From: a bacterium
GTDB lineage: Bacteria; Actinomycetota; Acidimicrobiia; Spongiisociales; ZC4RG35
Assembly (NCBI GenBank): GCA_028819345.1
Contig: JAPPLW010000110.1
Coordinates: 1-64,000, forward strand
Length of the DNA stretch: 64,000 nt
Direction: 5' to 3'
Part shown: piece after piece, positions 42,750-51,510 of the stretch
Layout of the letters: each line of letters opens with the position of its first letter
Numbering within the stretch: the stretch's first letter is position 1
The notes under the pieces: generated by a model
Told to the model about the DNA's origin: nothing
Seen by the model: only the letters and a program-made list of their open reading frames with translations
Database searches by the model: none
Made by a program: the position numbers and the translations under genes

Positions 42750-43915
42750 GAGCCAGACTGCACCGTCCCGACCCGAGGGGTCGCTTCGGGGAGTACGGGG
42801 GGCGGTTCGCGCCCGAGACCCTGATGACCGCGCTGGAGGAGTTGGAGGTGGAGTTCGCCTCCGCTTGGGCCGATCCGCTGTTCGTCGGCGAGTATCACCG
42901 GCTGCTGGAACTGTACGTGGGACGTCCCACCCCCCTGTATCCGGCTCATCGGCTAAGCGAACGGCTGGGAGTCGAGGTGTGGCTCAAGCGGGAGGACCTG
43001 GCGCACACCGGCGCTCACAAGATCAACAACGCCCTCGGGCAGGGACTCCTGGCTCATCGCATGGGGAAGCCGCGCATCATCGCCGAGACCGGGGCGGGAC
43101 AGCACGGGGTGGCCACCGCCACCGCCGCGGCGGTGCTGGGTCTGGAATGCCAGGTGTACATGGGGGAGGTGGACATCCGCCGCCAGGCGCCCAACGTCTC
43201 CCGGATGCAGATCCTCGGCGCCGATGTGATCGGGGTTGCGTCGGGTGCGGGGACGCTCAAGGACGCGGTGAGCGAGGCCATGCGGGACTGGGCTCGAACC
43301 GTGGAGGAGACCCAGTACGTGATCGGGTCGGTGGTCGGACCACATCCCTTCCCGTGGATGGTCAGGGAACTGCAGAAAGTGATCGGCGACGAGGTGCTGC
43401 GCCAGTCCGAGCAACTGCCCGATGTGGCGGTGGCCTGCGTGGGGGGCGGCTCCAATGCGATCGGCATGTTCTGGCCGCTGGCGGGGACCGGAGTGGAGTT
43501 GGTGGGAGTGGAGGCCGGAGGAGAGGGGATCGGAACGGGGCGCCACGGGGCGTCCATCGGAGCGGGAAGCCCGGGGATCCTGCACGGCGCCCGCACCTAC
43601 ATGCTCCAGGACGATGATGGCCAGGTGCTGGAGGCCCACTCCATATCGGCGGGTCTCGACTATCCGGGGGTGGGGCCTGAGCATTCCTACTTCCAGGAGG
43701 TGGGCCTCGCCCGCTACGTCTCGGTCACCGACCGCGAAGCGCTGGACGGCGTGAGGCTCCTGGCCCTCACCGAGGGGATCATCCCTGCCCTGGAGAGCGC
43801 CCATGCGGTGGCCTGGGTGGCAAGGGAGGCGTCGTCTCTCCGTCACAAGACGGTGTTGATCAATCTCTCGGGCCGGGGCGACAAGGACATGGAGATGTTG
43901 GTGGAACGGCTGTGA
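42746..43915 (+). CDS. trpB: Tryptophan synthase beta subunit TrpB
   Basis: TrpB condenses indole with serine by PLP chemistry. The PLP-binding Lys lies in [15 protein letters not shown] near residues 80-94; [14 protein letters not shown] marks the N-terminus, [17 protein letters not shown] follows, and the glycine loop [13 protein letters not shown] binds the phosphate. The sequence is of the standard TrpB1 type with 389 residues. The ATG overlaps the trpF stop and the TGA overlaps the trpA GTG. Confidence 0.96.
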   Translation: MRARLHRPDPRGRFGEYGGRFAPETLMTALEELEVEFASAWADPLFVGEYHRLLELYVGRPTPLYPAHRLSERLGVEVWLKREDLAHTGAHKINNALGQGLLAHRMGKPRIIAETGAGQHGVATATAAAVLGLECQVYMGEVDIRRQAPNVSRMQILGADVIGVASGAGTLKDAVSEAMRDWARTVEETQYVIGSVVGPHPFPWMVRELQKVIGDEVLRQSEQLPDVAVACVGGGSNAIGMFWPLAGTGVELVGVEAGGEGIGTGRHGASIGAGSPGILHGARTYMLQDDDGQVLEAHSISAGLDYPGVGPEHSYFQEVGLARYVSVTDREALDGVRLLALTEGIIPALESAHAVAWVAREASSLRHKTVLINLSGRGDKDMEMLVERL

Positions 43916-44754
43916 GCAACTACGAGCGCGCAGCGGCGGCGCGGATGCGCTCGGGTGCGGAGAGGATCGCGGACCTCTTTTCCGTCGCCCGTGAGGAAGA
44001 CCGGGCGGTCTTCCTGCCGTTCCTCACTGCCGGGCTTCCCAATCCGGCTTCCTCCACACAGTTGTTCGCAGCAATGGCGGAGGCCGGCGCCGACGGCTTC
44101 GAGGTGGGGATACCGTACTCGGATCCGCTCATGGACGGGCCGGTCATCTGCCGGGGGAGCGAGCAGGCCATCTTGGAGGGGGCTACCTTGGACCGCAGCC
44201 TCTCCATTCTCGGGGAGGTGGCGGAGACCACCGGCCTTCCCTCGCTGGCGATGACCTACGCCAATCCGGTGTTCCGGCGGGGCGCCGACCGGTTCTGCGA
44301 CCGCCTGGCGGAGGCCGGGGCGGCCGGGTTGATCGTAGCCGACCTTCCCTTCGACGAGGCGGGCCCCTTGGGCGACGCCGCCCGCCGTCACGGCCTGGGA
44401 TTGGTGCTCTTCCTGGCGCTCACCTCCGGTTACAACCGGATCAGGGCGGTGGCCGAGGCTGAGCCGTCCTTCATATATGCGGTCGCCAACCTGGGCGTCA
44501 CGGGGGAGCGGAGCGAGTGGAGCAGCCGCGTGGAGAGACTCGTGGAGGGAATCCGCGAAGTGACTGATGTCCCCGTGGTGCTGGGAGTTGGCATCTCCAC
44601 CCCCGAACAGGCCGCGATAGCCGCCGGGCTGGCCGACGGCTTCATAGTGGGAACCGCCCTGGTCCGGCGGGTACTGGAGTCCGCCGACGAGGAGGATGCG
44701 GCCCGGTCCCTGGCGGGCCTGGTGGGGGAGATGGCTTCCGCCGCCCGTCGATAG
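43912..44754 (+). CDS. trpA: Tryptophan synthase alpha subunit TrpA
   Basis: TrpA splits indole-3-glycerol phosphate and channels indole to TrpB. Catalytic Glu lies in [21 protein letters not shown] (near residues 60-80), and the Asp in [12 protein letters not shown] is near 143; [13 protein letters not shown] forms the phosphate site. At 280 residues, with an N-terminal extension of about 25 residues before [10 protein letters not shown], it is complete. The GTG overlaps trpB by 4 nt. It is the last gene of trpCFBA. Confidence 0.95.
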   Translation: MSNYERAAAARMRSGAERIADLFSVAREEDRAVFLPFLTAGLPNPASSTQLFAAMAEAGADGFEVGIPYSDPLMDGPVICRGSEQAILEGATLDRSLSILGEVAETTGLPSLAMTYANPVFRRGADRFCDRLAEAGAAGLIVADLPFDEAGPLGDAARRHGLGLVLFLALTSGYNRIRAVAEAEPSFIYAVANLGVTGERSEWSSRVERLVEGIREVTDVPVVLGVGISTPEQAAIAAGLADGFIVGTALVRRVLESADEEDAARSLAGLVGEMASAARR

Positions 44755-44886
44755 GCCGATCAGAGGGAAACATCGCCCCCCGGGAGGCGTCTTGGTAGGG
44801 GAGGGAGGAAGGACAGGTAATAAGGATTTGTCCATGCCTAGTGTGAGAATTGCAAGGGGGAGAAAAAAGATTTGAAAGGGGAGACC

Positions 44887-46953
44887 ATGAAACGTTTGCT
44901 GACCGCAGCATTGGCGGTCTTGCTGGTGGCTTCGGCCTGTGGTATTGACGACGAGGGTCAGACCACGACAACCGCCCCTGCTACCACTGCCGCTACAACC
45001 GACACAACCCGCGCAGAAGAGCCGACATCCACCACTCGGGGCGATACCGCCACCACGGCAGGCAGCGGGGGTCCCGTCCTGGTCACTGTCGGGCTGCGCA
45101 CCTTCGCGAGTTGCGATGCAATCCTCGGTTACTACATCGAGAACGCCCTTGAGTTGGTGGGACCCTACGGGCTGAACGGAGGGCCTTCTATTTATAGGTC
45201 CGACGACATGGTAGCCGAGGAAGCAATGGCAGCCGCCGAGGCCGACGCGGCGGCCGCAACCACAAGTTCACCGTCTGCGCCCTCCTTCACCGGCACCAAC
45301 GTGCAGGTGGCCGGGGTGGACGAGGCCGACATGGTCAAGACCGACGGCTTCTACATCTACTCGCTGATGGATGACCGGCGCCGTCTCCGGATCGTCGAAG
45401 TGAAGGACGGAGCGATGAACCTCCAGTCCACTCTCGACGTCGGCTTCGAGCCCCGCGAGATGCTGCTCTATGAGGACATGCTCCTGCTGGTGGCTTCCGA
45501 GTACCGGGTGGGCGCCGTCACCCGGATCGCCCAGGTCGACATCTCGGACAGGGGATCGCCCGAGGTGATTGCGGACCTGAGCATGGACGGCGTTTACAAC
45601 GGGTCGCGGCTCTCGGACGGTGTCGCCAGGGTGGTGATCACCTCCACCCCGGTGGGGATCGAGTGGGAGCATCCCCGCGGGAGCGGGCTGCGGGCCGAGC
45701 AGGAGGCGATCGAGGCCAACCGGGAGTTGGTGAGGAATTCCACTCTCGGCAATTGGCTGCCGGCCTACGTGCAGGCGGACCTCGACGGTGGAGATCCGGA
45801 GTGGGGGCAACTGGTCGATTGCTCCAACGTCCTGGCGCCGGGCGTGTTCTCTGGGTTGAACACCCTCTCCATAGTCATGTTCGACCTCTCCGAGGGCATC
45901 GGCGACTGGACCACCGCCAGCGTGGTGGCCGAGGGTGACACGATCTATGCCACCCCCGAAAGCGTCTACGTGGCTACCTCGCGGTGGGTCAACTGGGGAG
46001 CCCTTTCCGAAGACGACGTGCGATCGGAGTCTCGCGGATACACGACGCTGATCCACAAATTCGACACCTCCACCTCCGGCAGGCCCGTCTATGAGGCCAG
46101 CGGGGAAGTGGAGGGGTTCCTCCTGAACCAGTTCTCGATGGACGAATACGACGGAGACCTGCGAGTGGCCGCCACATCCGGACCGTCCTGGTGGTGGACC
46201 GAGGACTCGGAGAGTCACGTGACGGTGCTCCGACCAGAGGGCGATCTGCTGGAGGAGATCGGATCGGTCTGGGGACTGGGGGAGGGAGAGCGCATCTTCT
46301 CGGTGAGGTTCATGGGACCCGACGCCTACGTGGTGACCTTCCGCCAGGTCGACCCGCTCTACGCATTGGATCTCTCCGACCCCGCCAACCCCGAGGTGCT
46401 GGGCGAGCTCAAGATCCCGGGCTTCTCCTCGTACCTTCATCCGGTGGGCGACGACCTGCTGCTGGGCGTGGGCCAGGACGCCTCCCTGGAGGGATGGGTG
46501 GAGGGTCTGCAGGTCTCCCTGTTCGACGTCTCCGATCCAACCGATCCCATCCGGGTCGCTCAACTCCTTCTCCCCGAGGACCACGATTCGGACATGTACA
46601 GCTGGTCCCCGGTGCAGAACGACCACCGAGCCTTCCTCTACTTCGAGGACCTGGCCTACATCCCCTACCACGCTTATTGGTGGGAAGACGACGAGAGCAA
46701 TTACGTGTTGGACGCGGGGGTGGCGGCGGTCGAGGTGAGGTCCGGCGATCTGGGCCTGGAAGCGCTGTTGCGTCCCCTCGAGGACGGGCCGGTCCGAGAG
46801 GACGAGAGATCGTGGAACCGGGTTTGGAGAGCCGTCCCCGACCGGGTGATCGTCATTGACGGCTGGCTCTACTCCGTCAGCCCATTCGGGATCGGCGTTC
46901 ACGACACCGACACCTGGGAGCGGGGCGTCTTCCTCGAGTACCCCGAGCGCTAG
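44887..46953 (+). CDS. Secreted beta-propeller lipoprotein
   Basis: The 688-residue protein starts with a lipoprotein signal peptide (MKRLLTAALAVLLVASAC; lipobox ASAC with Cys18), then a Thr/Ala-rich linker to about residue 65. The remainder fits the secreted beta-propeller family (Beta_propel): VDEADMVKTDGFYIYSL near residues 143-159, then repeated strands with YVVTFRQVDPLYALDLSDPANPEVLGEL and YLHPVGDDLLLGVG. Such proteins lie outside the cytoplasmic membrane and their function is unknown. The ATG at 44887 follows AAAGGGGAG; LspA in this window would cleave it. Confidence 0.88.
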   Translation: MKRLLTAALAVLLVASACGIDDEGQTTTTAPATTAATTDTTRAEEPTSTTRGDTATTAGSGGPVLVTVGLRTFASCDAILGYYIENALELVGPYGLNGGPSIYRSDDMVAEEAMAAAEADAAAATTSSPSAPSFTGTNVQVAGVDEADMVKTDGFYIYSLMDDRRRLRIVEVKDGAMNLQSTLDVGFEPREMLLYEDMLLLVASEYRVGAVTRIAQVDISDRGSPEVIADLSMDGVYNGSRLSDGVARVVITSTPVGIEWEHPRGSGLRAEQEAIEANRELVRNSTLGNWLPAYVQADLDGGDPEWGQLVDCSNVLAPGVFSGLNTLSIVMFDLSEGIGDWTTASVVAEGDTIYATPESVYVATSRWVNWGALSEDDVRSESRGYTTLIHKFDTSTSGRPVYEASGEVEGFLLNQFSMDEYDGDLRVAATSGPSWWWTEDSESHVTVLRPEGDLLEEIGSVWGLGEGERIFSVRFMGPDAYVVTFRQVDPLYALDLSDPANPEVLGELKIPGFSSYLHPVGDDLLLGVGQDASLEGWVEGLQVSLFDVSDPTDPIRVAQLLLPEDHDSDMYSWSPVQNDHRAFLYFEDLAYIPYHAYWWEDDESNYVLDAGVAAVEVRSGDLGLEALLRPLEDGPVREDERSWNRVWRAVPDRVIVIDGWLYSVSPFGIGVHDTDTWERGVFLEYPER

Positions 46954-47393
46954 GTTCCTGTCGGACGACAAGGTGTCCAAGTCGAACCCCTGGTGACCGG
47001 GGAAACCGCCGCCCCGGCGGAGAGCCGTTTTCGCGACAACGGAGACTGTTTCGCGAAAAACGGCTGGCGTCTCCTGGTCCGTTGGGCCCATCCCCCTCCA
47101 CCACCGTTCCGTTGGTTGGGACACGCTCCGCCAGGACCCTTTGAGGGGCCTTAGCGTAGATTTTGATCCCTGTTCGGTCCGAGCGGCGCCCGGTTCGAAC
47201 CGATAAGTGTTTGGTACCAGCCATTGTGCGACGGGGGTGGGGCGATAATCCACCTTCGGCCTGCGGTTAATTTGCCAGGGTTGGGGGTTTCTTCACACAA
47301 CGGGCGTCGTGGTGGGTAGCGGCGGATGATTCCGGCCGCCGGATGTAATCTCGGTGGAGTCCAAGTGACGACCGGAAGAAGCGGAGGCCCCTG
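46954..47393. other. 440-bp intergenic region with two strong inverted repeats
   Basis: No gene was found. CCGCC/GGCGG (47006-47020) is followed by a larger repeat, AGCCGTTTTCGCGA (47023-47036) and TCGCGAAAAACGGCT (47051-47065), which pair over 14 bp with one extra base. Neither is followed by a U-run. A perfect 12-bp palindrome lies at 47191-47202. The region is otherwise irregular; TAATCT at 47346-47351 could be a weak -10 for the crotonase gene. Confidence 0.5.
47023..47065 (+). terminator. Candidate hairpin terminator or operator after lipoprotein gene
   Basis: A 14-bp stem with one bulged T and a 14-nt loop lies 70 nt after the lipoprotein stop. It would be a strong RNA hairpin, but there is no T-tract after it, so intrinsic termination is doubtful. 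TTTCGCGAAA in the 3' arm is itself palindromic and could be a protein-binding site in DNA. Confidence 0.35.
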
Positions 47394-48164
47394 ATGTCAA
47401 TAGTCGAATATTCGGTGGAGGGTGCGGTGGCGGTGGTGCGTCTCAACCGTCCTCCTGTCAACGCGCTCTCCACCGAGTTGGGCGCCGCGCTGAACGAGGC
47501 CTTCGGGAGGGCGGAGGATCCGGCTGTCCGGGCGTTGATCCTCACGGGCCAGCCTCATTTCGCGGCCGGGGCGGACATCAAAGGGTTTCAGGCCGCCCAC
47601 GAGTCCGGGGCGATCACCGACGACCTGGCCTCCGAACTGGTGGACGCCATATGGCGGTTGGAGGCCCTGGCCAAGCCGACCATTGCCGCCATATTCGGGT
47701 ACGCCCTGGGAGGTGGCCTGGAGTTGTCGATGGGGTGTGACTTTCGCTACATGGCCGAAGACGCCCAGGTGGGTCAGCCCGAGGTGAAGCTCGGGATCAT
47801 GCCCGGGGCGGGAGGAACGCAGCGGCTGGTGAGGATCGTCGGTTTCCAGAAGGCCAAGGAGATGGTCTATTCCGGCAGGTTCGTCTCGGCGGCCGAGGCG
47901 CTGGAGCTGGGGCTGGCGGACAAGGTGTTCCCCGCCGGTGAGCTGTTGGACCGGTCGATGGAGGATGCCCAACGCTGGGCGAGAGGCCCCACCGTGGCGC
48001 TGGGAACATCCAAGCGGGCCCTCATCGGGGGGCTGGGGCTCCCTCTGCGGGAGGCGATGGAGGTCGAGCGCCGGGCCTTCCTGGACTGTTTTTGGAGCGA
48101 CGACGCCCGAGAGGGGGTGGCGGCGTTTATCGAGAAGCGCAAGGCGACCTTCGAGGGAAGCTGA
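47394..48164 (+). CDS. Enoyl-CoA hydratase/isomerase (crotonase) family protein
   Basis: The 256-residue crotonase-fold enzyme shows the oxyanion-hole segments HFAAGADIKGF near residues 58-68 and GYALGGGLELSMGCDFRY near 102-119; the two catalytic Glu positions of true hydratases are occupied (GGGLEL and QPEVKLGIMPGAGGTQRL). It probably hydrates 2-enoyl-CoA in fatty acid or related acyl-CoA breakdown. AAGCGGAGG 9 nt upstream of the ATG is a good ribosome binding site. It is a single gene converging with the SRPBCC gene. Confidence 0.9.
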   Translation: MSIVEYSVEGAVAVVRLNRPPVNALSTELGAALNEAFGRAEDPAVRALILTGQPHFAAGADIKGFQAAHESGAITDDLASELVDAIWRLEALAKPTIAAIFGYALGGGLELSMGCDFRYMAEDAQVGQPEVKLGIMPGAGGTQRLVRIVGFQKAKEMVYSGRFVSAAEALELGLADKVFPAGELLDRSMEDAQRWARGPTVALGTSKRALIGGLGLPLREAMEVERRAFLDCFWSDDAREGVAAFIEKRKATFEGS

Positions 48165-48169
48165 CGACC

Positions 48170-48610
48170 CTACCCGCCCTCCCAGTCGTCTTCAACCCGC
48201 TTCTGGAAGCGGATCAGATTAGCTCTGAAGATCCGGCGAAGTACCGGTCGGAGCGACCGTTCGGCCAAGACCCCGCCCAGGTACCAGGGGAATCTGAGAT
48301 GCTCGGTCCAGGTGAGCCGGCACCGCGGTGGGTGGTCCGACAGCTCGAAACTCCCCCAGCCGCTTACCGGACCCACGTGCCGCACCCCCATGCGTCTGCC
48401 TTCGATCCACTCGTCGATCTCCATCAGATCGGTGATGCGAAAGATCCCCACACGGGTGGGCACCTGCATCCGCACACCTACGCCGCGGCGTTGCTCGGTC
48501 AAAAAGGAGATGGAAGCCGCATCGCTCATCCACTCCGAGTGAGAGGAGAGGTCTGAGAGGCGCGCCCAGACGAAATCGGGAGGCGCTTTGATTTCCACTG
48601 TCACTGCCAC
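48170..48610 (-). CDS. SRPBCC (START-like) family protein
   Basis: A 146-residue protein of the polyketide cyclase/SRPBCC fold: VTVEIKAPPDFVWARLSDLSSHSEW at the N-terminus is the usual first strand and helices, and the middle SGWGSFELSDHPPRCRLTWTEHL fits the strand part. Such proteins bind hydrophobic ligands in a deep cavity; the ligand is unknown. The GTG at 48610 or 48604 is the likely start. The frame is open far upstream (to 49699), but that part lies opposite the nuclease gene and is not real. Confidence 0.72.
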   Translation of the reverse strand: MAVTVEIKAPPDFVWARLSDLSSHSEWMSDAASISFLTEQRRGVGVRMQVPTRVGIFRITDLMEIDEWIEGRRMGVRHVGPVSGWGSFELSDHPPRCRLTWTEHLRFPWYLGGVLAERSLRPVLRRIFRANLIRFQKRVEDDWEGG

Positions 48611-48736
48611 CGATCCCAACAGACAGCCAATCCTAAGACGCGCCCTTGGCCGGCGGTTGAATGTTTCCGGCGCCGGAGGTGTCGAATCCGGCTTCCACCT
48701 GGGATTTCGGCAAGTTCCGGTGATAGGGATAAGCTG

Positions 48737-50167
48737 ATGGTCTCCATGATGCCCTCCCGCCCCGCCTTTCCTCTGGTAACGGCCTTCGAGAGGATCAGGG
48801 AGCGGGCGGCCACCTACCGGCACTGGTGGTTCAAGGTCCTGGTGTGGTTCCTGTTCGGAGCCATGACCATGGCCTTCTTTCCCGGCTTTGTGGCCGTCTG
48901 GTTCTGGCGGCTCTCCCACCAGCCCCCTCCAGGGCGCGGACGGCGGGTCTCGATGCTGTTGCTGGCAGCGTTGGCCGGGTTGTTTCAGCTGCTGTGGACG
49001 AATTTGTTGATAATCGATCCCCTGGCCGGGCTCGGGGAGGCGCGGGACCAACCTTTGGGCAGAACCACGGCCGATGCGGGGTCCTCCCCGGCTGGTTCCG
49101 CAACCAGCATCGAAGCCGAACCGGCCAGCACGGCCAATGCACCTCAAGTTGAAGTCGAGATAGAGGATGCGACCGCCGCCGCTCTCACCACCACCTCCCT
49201 GGCTTCGGTCCCGGACACGATCAACGCCGAGGCCGAAGGCGACCCCACCACCGGTGCACAGCTTGAGACCACCACCTCCACCGCCCCTCCCGCACCGGCG
49301 CCCGCCACCACCGCCGCCTCCGACGCCACAGCCCCCGTGCCTCAGACCACCGCGGCGCCGGTGACCACGACCACCGCTTCTGTCCCGCCCGCCACGCCCG
49401 CGGGAAGGGCGTTGGCAACCCTGGCAGTGGCTGAGGAGGGCGACGGGGGAGTGGCGTATGATCGCGACCTGTACGGGTCGTGGACCCGGGTGAGGTCGGG
49501 ATGCAACACCCGCTGTGCGGTGCTGGAGAAGGAGAAGCGGGCCGACGGAACTTGGCTCTCCTGGTACGACGGGGTGGTGACCTCGGACGCCTCCCGACTG
49601 GACATCGATCACATGGTTCCCTTGGCGGAGGCGCACTCGTCGGGGGCCTGGCAGTGGAACTCCTCCCGGAGGACGGCCTATGCCAACGATCTGCTCCATC
49701 CCCAGGCCCTGGCGGCGGTCAGCGCTTCCTCCAATCGCTCCAAGGGGTCCCGCGATCCATCCGAATGGAGGCCTTCCGACGCATCCGCCTGGTGCAGGTA
49801 CGCCACCGACTGGGTGACGGTCAAGGCGGCCTGGGGGCTAACCGCGGACCGGGCCGAGGTCGGAGCGTTAAGGGAGATGCTGGGCACATGCGACTCCAGT
49901 GTGACGATCACCACCCTCCCGGCCCGCCAAACGACCACAACCACCGTCACCGTCGCCACTTCGACCACCGCCGTCCCCACCGCCGATGCATCCTGTCCGT
50001 ACACGTCGGCGGCGGGTGATCCGTGCTCGGAGGTGCCCGAACTGGCCAATCGGAGCAACGATGTCAACTGCGGCGACATCCCCAGTCGCTTCAAGCCACT
50101 GACCGTGGTAGGCCGGGACCATGACAGACTGGATGGGAACAACGACGGTCAGGCGTGCACCAGTTGA
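48737..50167 (+). CDS. Membrane-anchored DUF1524 nuclease with Excalibur domain
   Basis: The 476 residues run: two membrane segments (about 31-58 and 72-94), a long Thr/Ala/Pro-rich linker (about 100-225), a DUF1524/HNH-type nuclease domain (about 235-385), a second Thr-rich linker and a C-terminal Excalibur calcium-binding domain. The nuclease core shows DIDHMVPLAEAHSSG with catalytic His near 291 and ASSNRSKGSRDPSEW; the Excalibur end shows DHDRLDGNNDGQAC with paired Cys. The layout suggests an outward-facing, Ca-dependent nuclease. The DNA substrate and role (nutrition, uptake or attack) are unknown. Confidence 0.85.
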   Translation: MVSMMPSRPAFPLVTAFERIRERAATYRHWWFKVLVWFLFGAMTMAFFPGFVAVWFWRLSHQPPPGRGRRVSMLLLAALAGLFQLLWTNLLIIDPLAGLGEARDQPLGRTTADAGSSPAGSATSIEAEPASTANAPQVEVEIEDATAAALTTTSLASVPDTINAEAEGDPTTGAQLETTTSTAPPAPAPATTAASDATAPVPQTTAAPVTTTTASVPPATPAGRALATLAVAEEGDGGVAYDRDLYGSWTRVRSGCNTRCAVLEKEKRADGTWLSWYDGVVTSDASRLDIDHMVPLAEAHSSGAWQWNSSRRTAYANDLLHPQALAAVSASSNRSKGSRDPSEWRPSDASAWCRYATDWVTVKAAWGLTADRAEVGALREMLGTCDSSVTITTLPARQTTTTTVTVATSTTAVPTADASCPYTSAAGDPCSEVPELANRSNDVNCGDIPSRFKPLTVVGRDHDRLDGNNDGQACTS

Positions 50168-50172
50168 TTCTC

Positions 50173-50202
50173 TTGAGGATTGGGATGGTGTGCTGTTATG
50201 CT
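50173..50202 (+). promoter_or_regulatory. Candidate promoter for tRNA-Gln/tRNA-Glu
   Basis: TTGAGG (50173-50178), an 18-bp spacer and TATGCT (50197-50202) lie just before tRNA-Gln; transcription would start near 50209, five bases before the mature 5' end. Confidence 0.5.
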
Positions 50203-50213
50203 CAGGGGCGCCC

Positions 50214-50285
50214 TCGGGGGTGGTGTAATAGGTAACACGACAGGTTCTGGCCCTGTTATTGAGGGTTCGAGTCCTTCCCCCCGAG
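50214..50285 (+). tRNA. tRNA-Gln (anticodon CTG)
   Basis: A complete cloverleaf: acceptor TCGGGGG pairs with CCCCCGA, D stem GTGT/ACAC, anticodon stem ACAGG/CCTGT with loop TTCTGGC (anticodon CTG, reads CAG), T arm GAGGG-TTCGAGT-CCTTC, discriminator G. The 3' CCA is not encoded; CCG follows. Confidence 0.93.
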
Positions 50286-50312
50286 CCGGGCTGGCTATCA
50301 TTCCGGCCTGTT

Positions 50313-50385
50313 GGCCCCGTCGTCTAGTGGCCTAGGACGCCGGCCTCTCAAGCCGGTAACGCCGGTTCGAATCCGGTCGGGGCTG
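50313..50385 (+). tRNA. tRNA-Glu (anticodon CTC)
   Basis: Acceptor GGCCCCG pairs with CGGGGCT, anticodon stem CCGGC/GCCGG with loop CTCTCAA (anticodon CTC, reads GAG), T arm GCCGG-TTCGAAT-CCGGT, discriminator G. CCA is not encoded. It lies 27 nt after tRNA-Gln and is probably on the same transcript. Confidence 0.94.
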
Positions 50386-50458
50386 CCGCCACCTGACCAA
50401 TGGCCCGCGGTACGGGAGGGGCGCGCCCGTAGGCGTTGCCGGCGAGGCGCCCTCGAAT

Positions 50459-50473
50459 CGCCGCCATGCGGCG
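50459..50473 (+). terminator. Candidate hairpin after tRNA genes
   Basis: CGCCGC and GCGGCG form a perfect 6-bp stem with a 3-nt loop, followed by TCTTCG rather than a clear T-run. It may end the tRNA transcript before the HTH gene promoter. Confidence 0.3.
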
Positions 50474-50515
50474 TCTTCGCGAAAGAAACCGCATCCAAAA
50501 GACAGTCGATTATCC

Positions 50516-50544
50516 TTGACGGATATAGACTTTTCTCATGTAAC
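50516..50544 (+). promoter_or_regulatory. Promoter of the HTH gene
   Basis: TTGACG (50516-50521), a 17-bp spacer and TGTAAC (50539-50544). Transcription would start near 50551, leaving just room for the AAAGAGG ribosome binding site before the GTG at 50564. Confidence 0.6.
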
Positions 50545-50563
50545 TGGAAAAGAGGTTCATATC

Positions 50564-50788
50564 GTGGAGAATTCCAATTCCGAAGGTGCGGCTTACCCGC
50601 CCGTGATCGACACAGCCCAGGTGGCCGAACTGCTGCGCATGAATGTGCAGATGGTCCGCAAGTACGTCCGGGAGGGTCGCCTTCCCGCCTACCAGTTGCC
50701 CGGGTCGCGGGTCTACCGCTTCATCTACTCCGAGGTGATCGAGTACATCAGGTCCCATCCGGTCCACCCCGGAGCAGCCCAAGAGTAG
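50564..50788 (+). CDS. Excisionase/MerR-type helix-turn-helix protein
   Basis: The 74-residue protein is a single winged helix (HTH_17 type): VIDTAQVAELLRMNVQMVRKYVREGRLPAY, then GSRVYRFIYSEVIEYI. Such proteins act as excisionases or as small transcription factors such as BldC in actinobacteria. The GTG at 50564 has a good AAAGAGG and fits the promoter upstream; the frame is open to a TTG at 50516 but that is the -35 box. Its place between tRNA genes and the Tad operon allows a role in regulating either, but this is inference. Confidence 0.8.
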   Translation: MENSNSEGAAYPPVIDTAQVAELLRMNVQMVRKYVREGRLPAYQLPGSRVYRFIYSEVIEYIRSHPVHPGAAQE

Positions 50789-50818
50789 TGACGTCCCGGT
50801 AGCCGGCCGCTGCCTGCG

Positions 50819-51397
50819 TCAATCCGGAGAGAGCGCTCTCGTCACGACCGATACCTCCTCGAAGGGCACGTAGGAGTCGAACCCGGCCGCGTCGACCAGC
50901 CACACATGATCGGCGGCCACCGCCCTGATCCTGCCCGACAGGGAGACTCCCAGAGATGGGGCGTGAACCTCCACCTCCTCCTGGGTTAGTTCCATCTGGA
51001 TCAGCCTGGCCCTCCAGGTGGAGGGCATCCCCCCGGCCTGGGCGCCACCGGAGTGGCGCTTGGTGACCCGGAGGGCGACCATACCCAGACGGGCGTCGGC
51101 GCACAGGTGTCTGGTGTTGATGGTGACGTAATCCGTCCCTCCAGCCGTGACCTGTCCGGAGAGCCGGAGGCTGCCGGCCTGCACCGTCAGCCGATCTCCT
51201 CGGTGGAGCAGCATCCCTGCCACGTCCCGCAACGTGCGGCGGCGGAGACGCTCCTGGTGGGTCTCGAACTCGGTGGCTTCGAGCTCGGCCCTCCACTCCT
51301 GCCCCACGCCCTGGCGCAGGTGACGGGCGAGGTCGGAAAGGGCGTCCGGGCTCGAATCCGGGTCAGGGCCGGACGAACCGGTGGAAAAAAACCTCAT
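50819..51397 (-). CDS. Conserved hypothetical with repeated beta-barrel-like segment
   Basis: This 192-residue protein is divergent from the Tad operon. After a Ser/Asp-rich start it has a charged helical part (residues about 25-65, with QEWRAELEATEFETHQERLRRR-like spacing) and two similar strand-rich segments: LTVQAGSLRLSGQVTAGGTDYVTI near 78 and VEVHAPSLGVSLSGRIRAVAADHVWLV near 146. I recognise the general layout from actinobacterial hypothetical proteins but no function. The ATG at 51397 follows GGGAGGAG on the minus strand; the longer form to 51517 would overlap the cpaB start region. Confidence 0.65.
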   Translation of the reverse strand: MRFFSTGSSGPDPDSSPDALSDLARHLRQGVGQEWRAELEATEFETHQERLRRRTLRDVAGMLLHRGDRLTVQAGSLRLSGQVTAGGTDYVTINTRHLCADARLGMVALRVTKRHSGGAQAGGMPSTWRARLIQMELTQEEVEVHAPSLGVSLSGRIRAVAADHVWLVDAAGFDSYVPFEEVSVVTRALSPD

Positions 51398-51510
51398 ATT
51401 GGGAAAACACTCCTCCCTTAGTAGCTGTAGGTCCCCTCTCCGTCCTTTATAGTCGGTCGTCGAATTTACTTCTTCGCAGCGCCGATCGGGGTGGTCGGCT
51501 CGGGGGGGAT

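Noticed and set aside
47161-47225. Possible tRNA suggested by GGTTCGAACC at 47192
   Set aside because: The bases flanking the apparent T-loop do not pair on either strand and no anticodon arm can be drawn; it is only a 12-bp palindrome.
45268-47253. A 661-codon open frame on the minus strand opposite the lipoprotein gene
   Set aside because: Its composition is His/Gly/Val-rich shadow sequence with no domain; the plus-strand protein has a clear signal peptide and family motifs.
48611-49699. Long N-terminal extension of the SRPBCC gene on the minus strand
   Set aside because: It is Gly/Arg-rich, lies opposite the well-supported nuclease gene, and the SRPBCC fold starts at the GTG near 48610.
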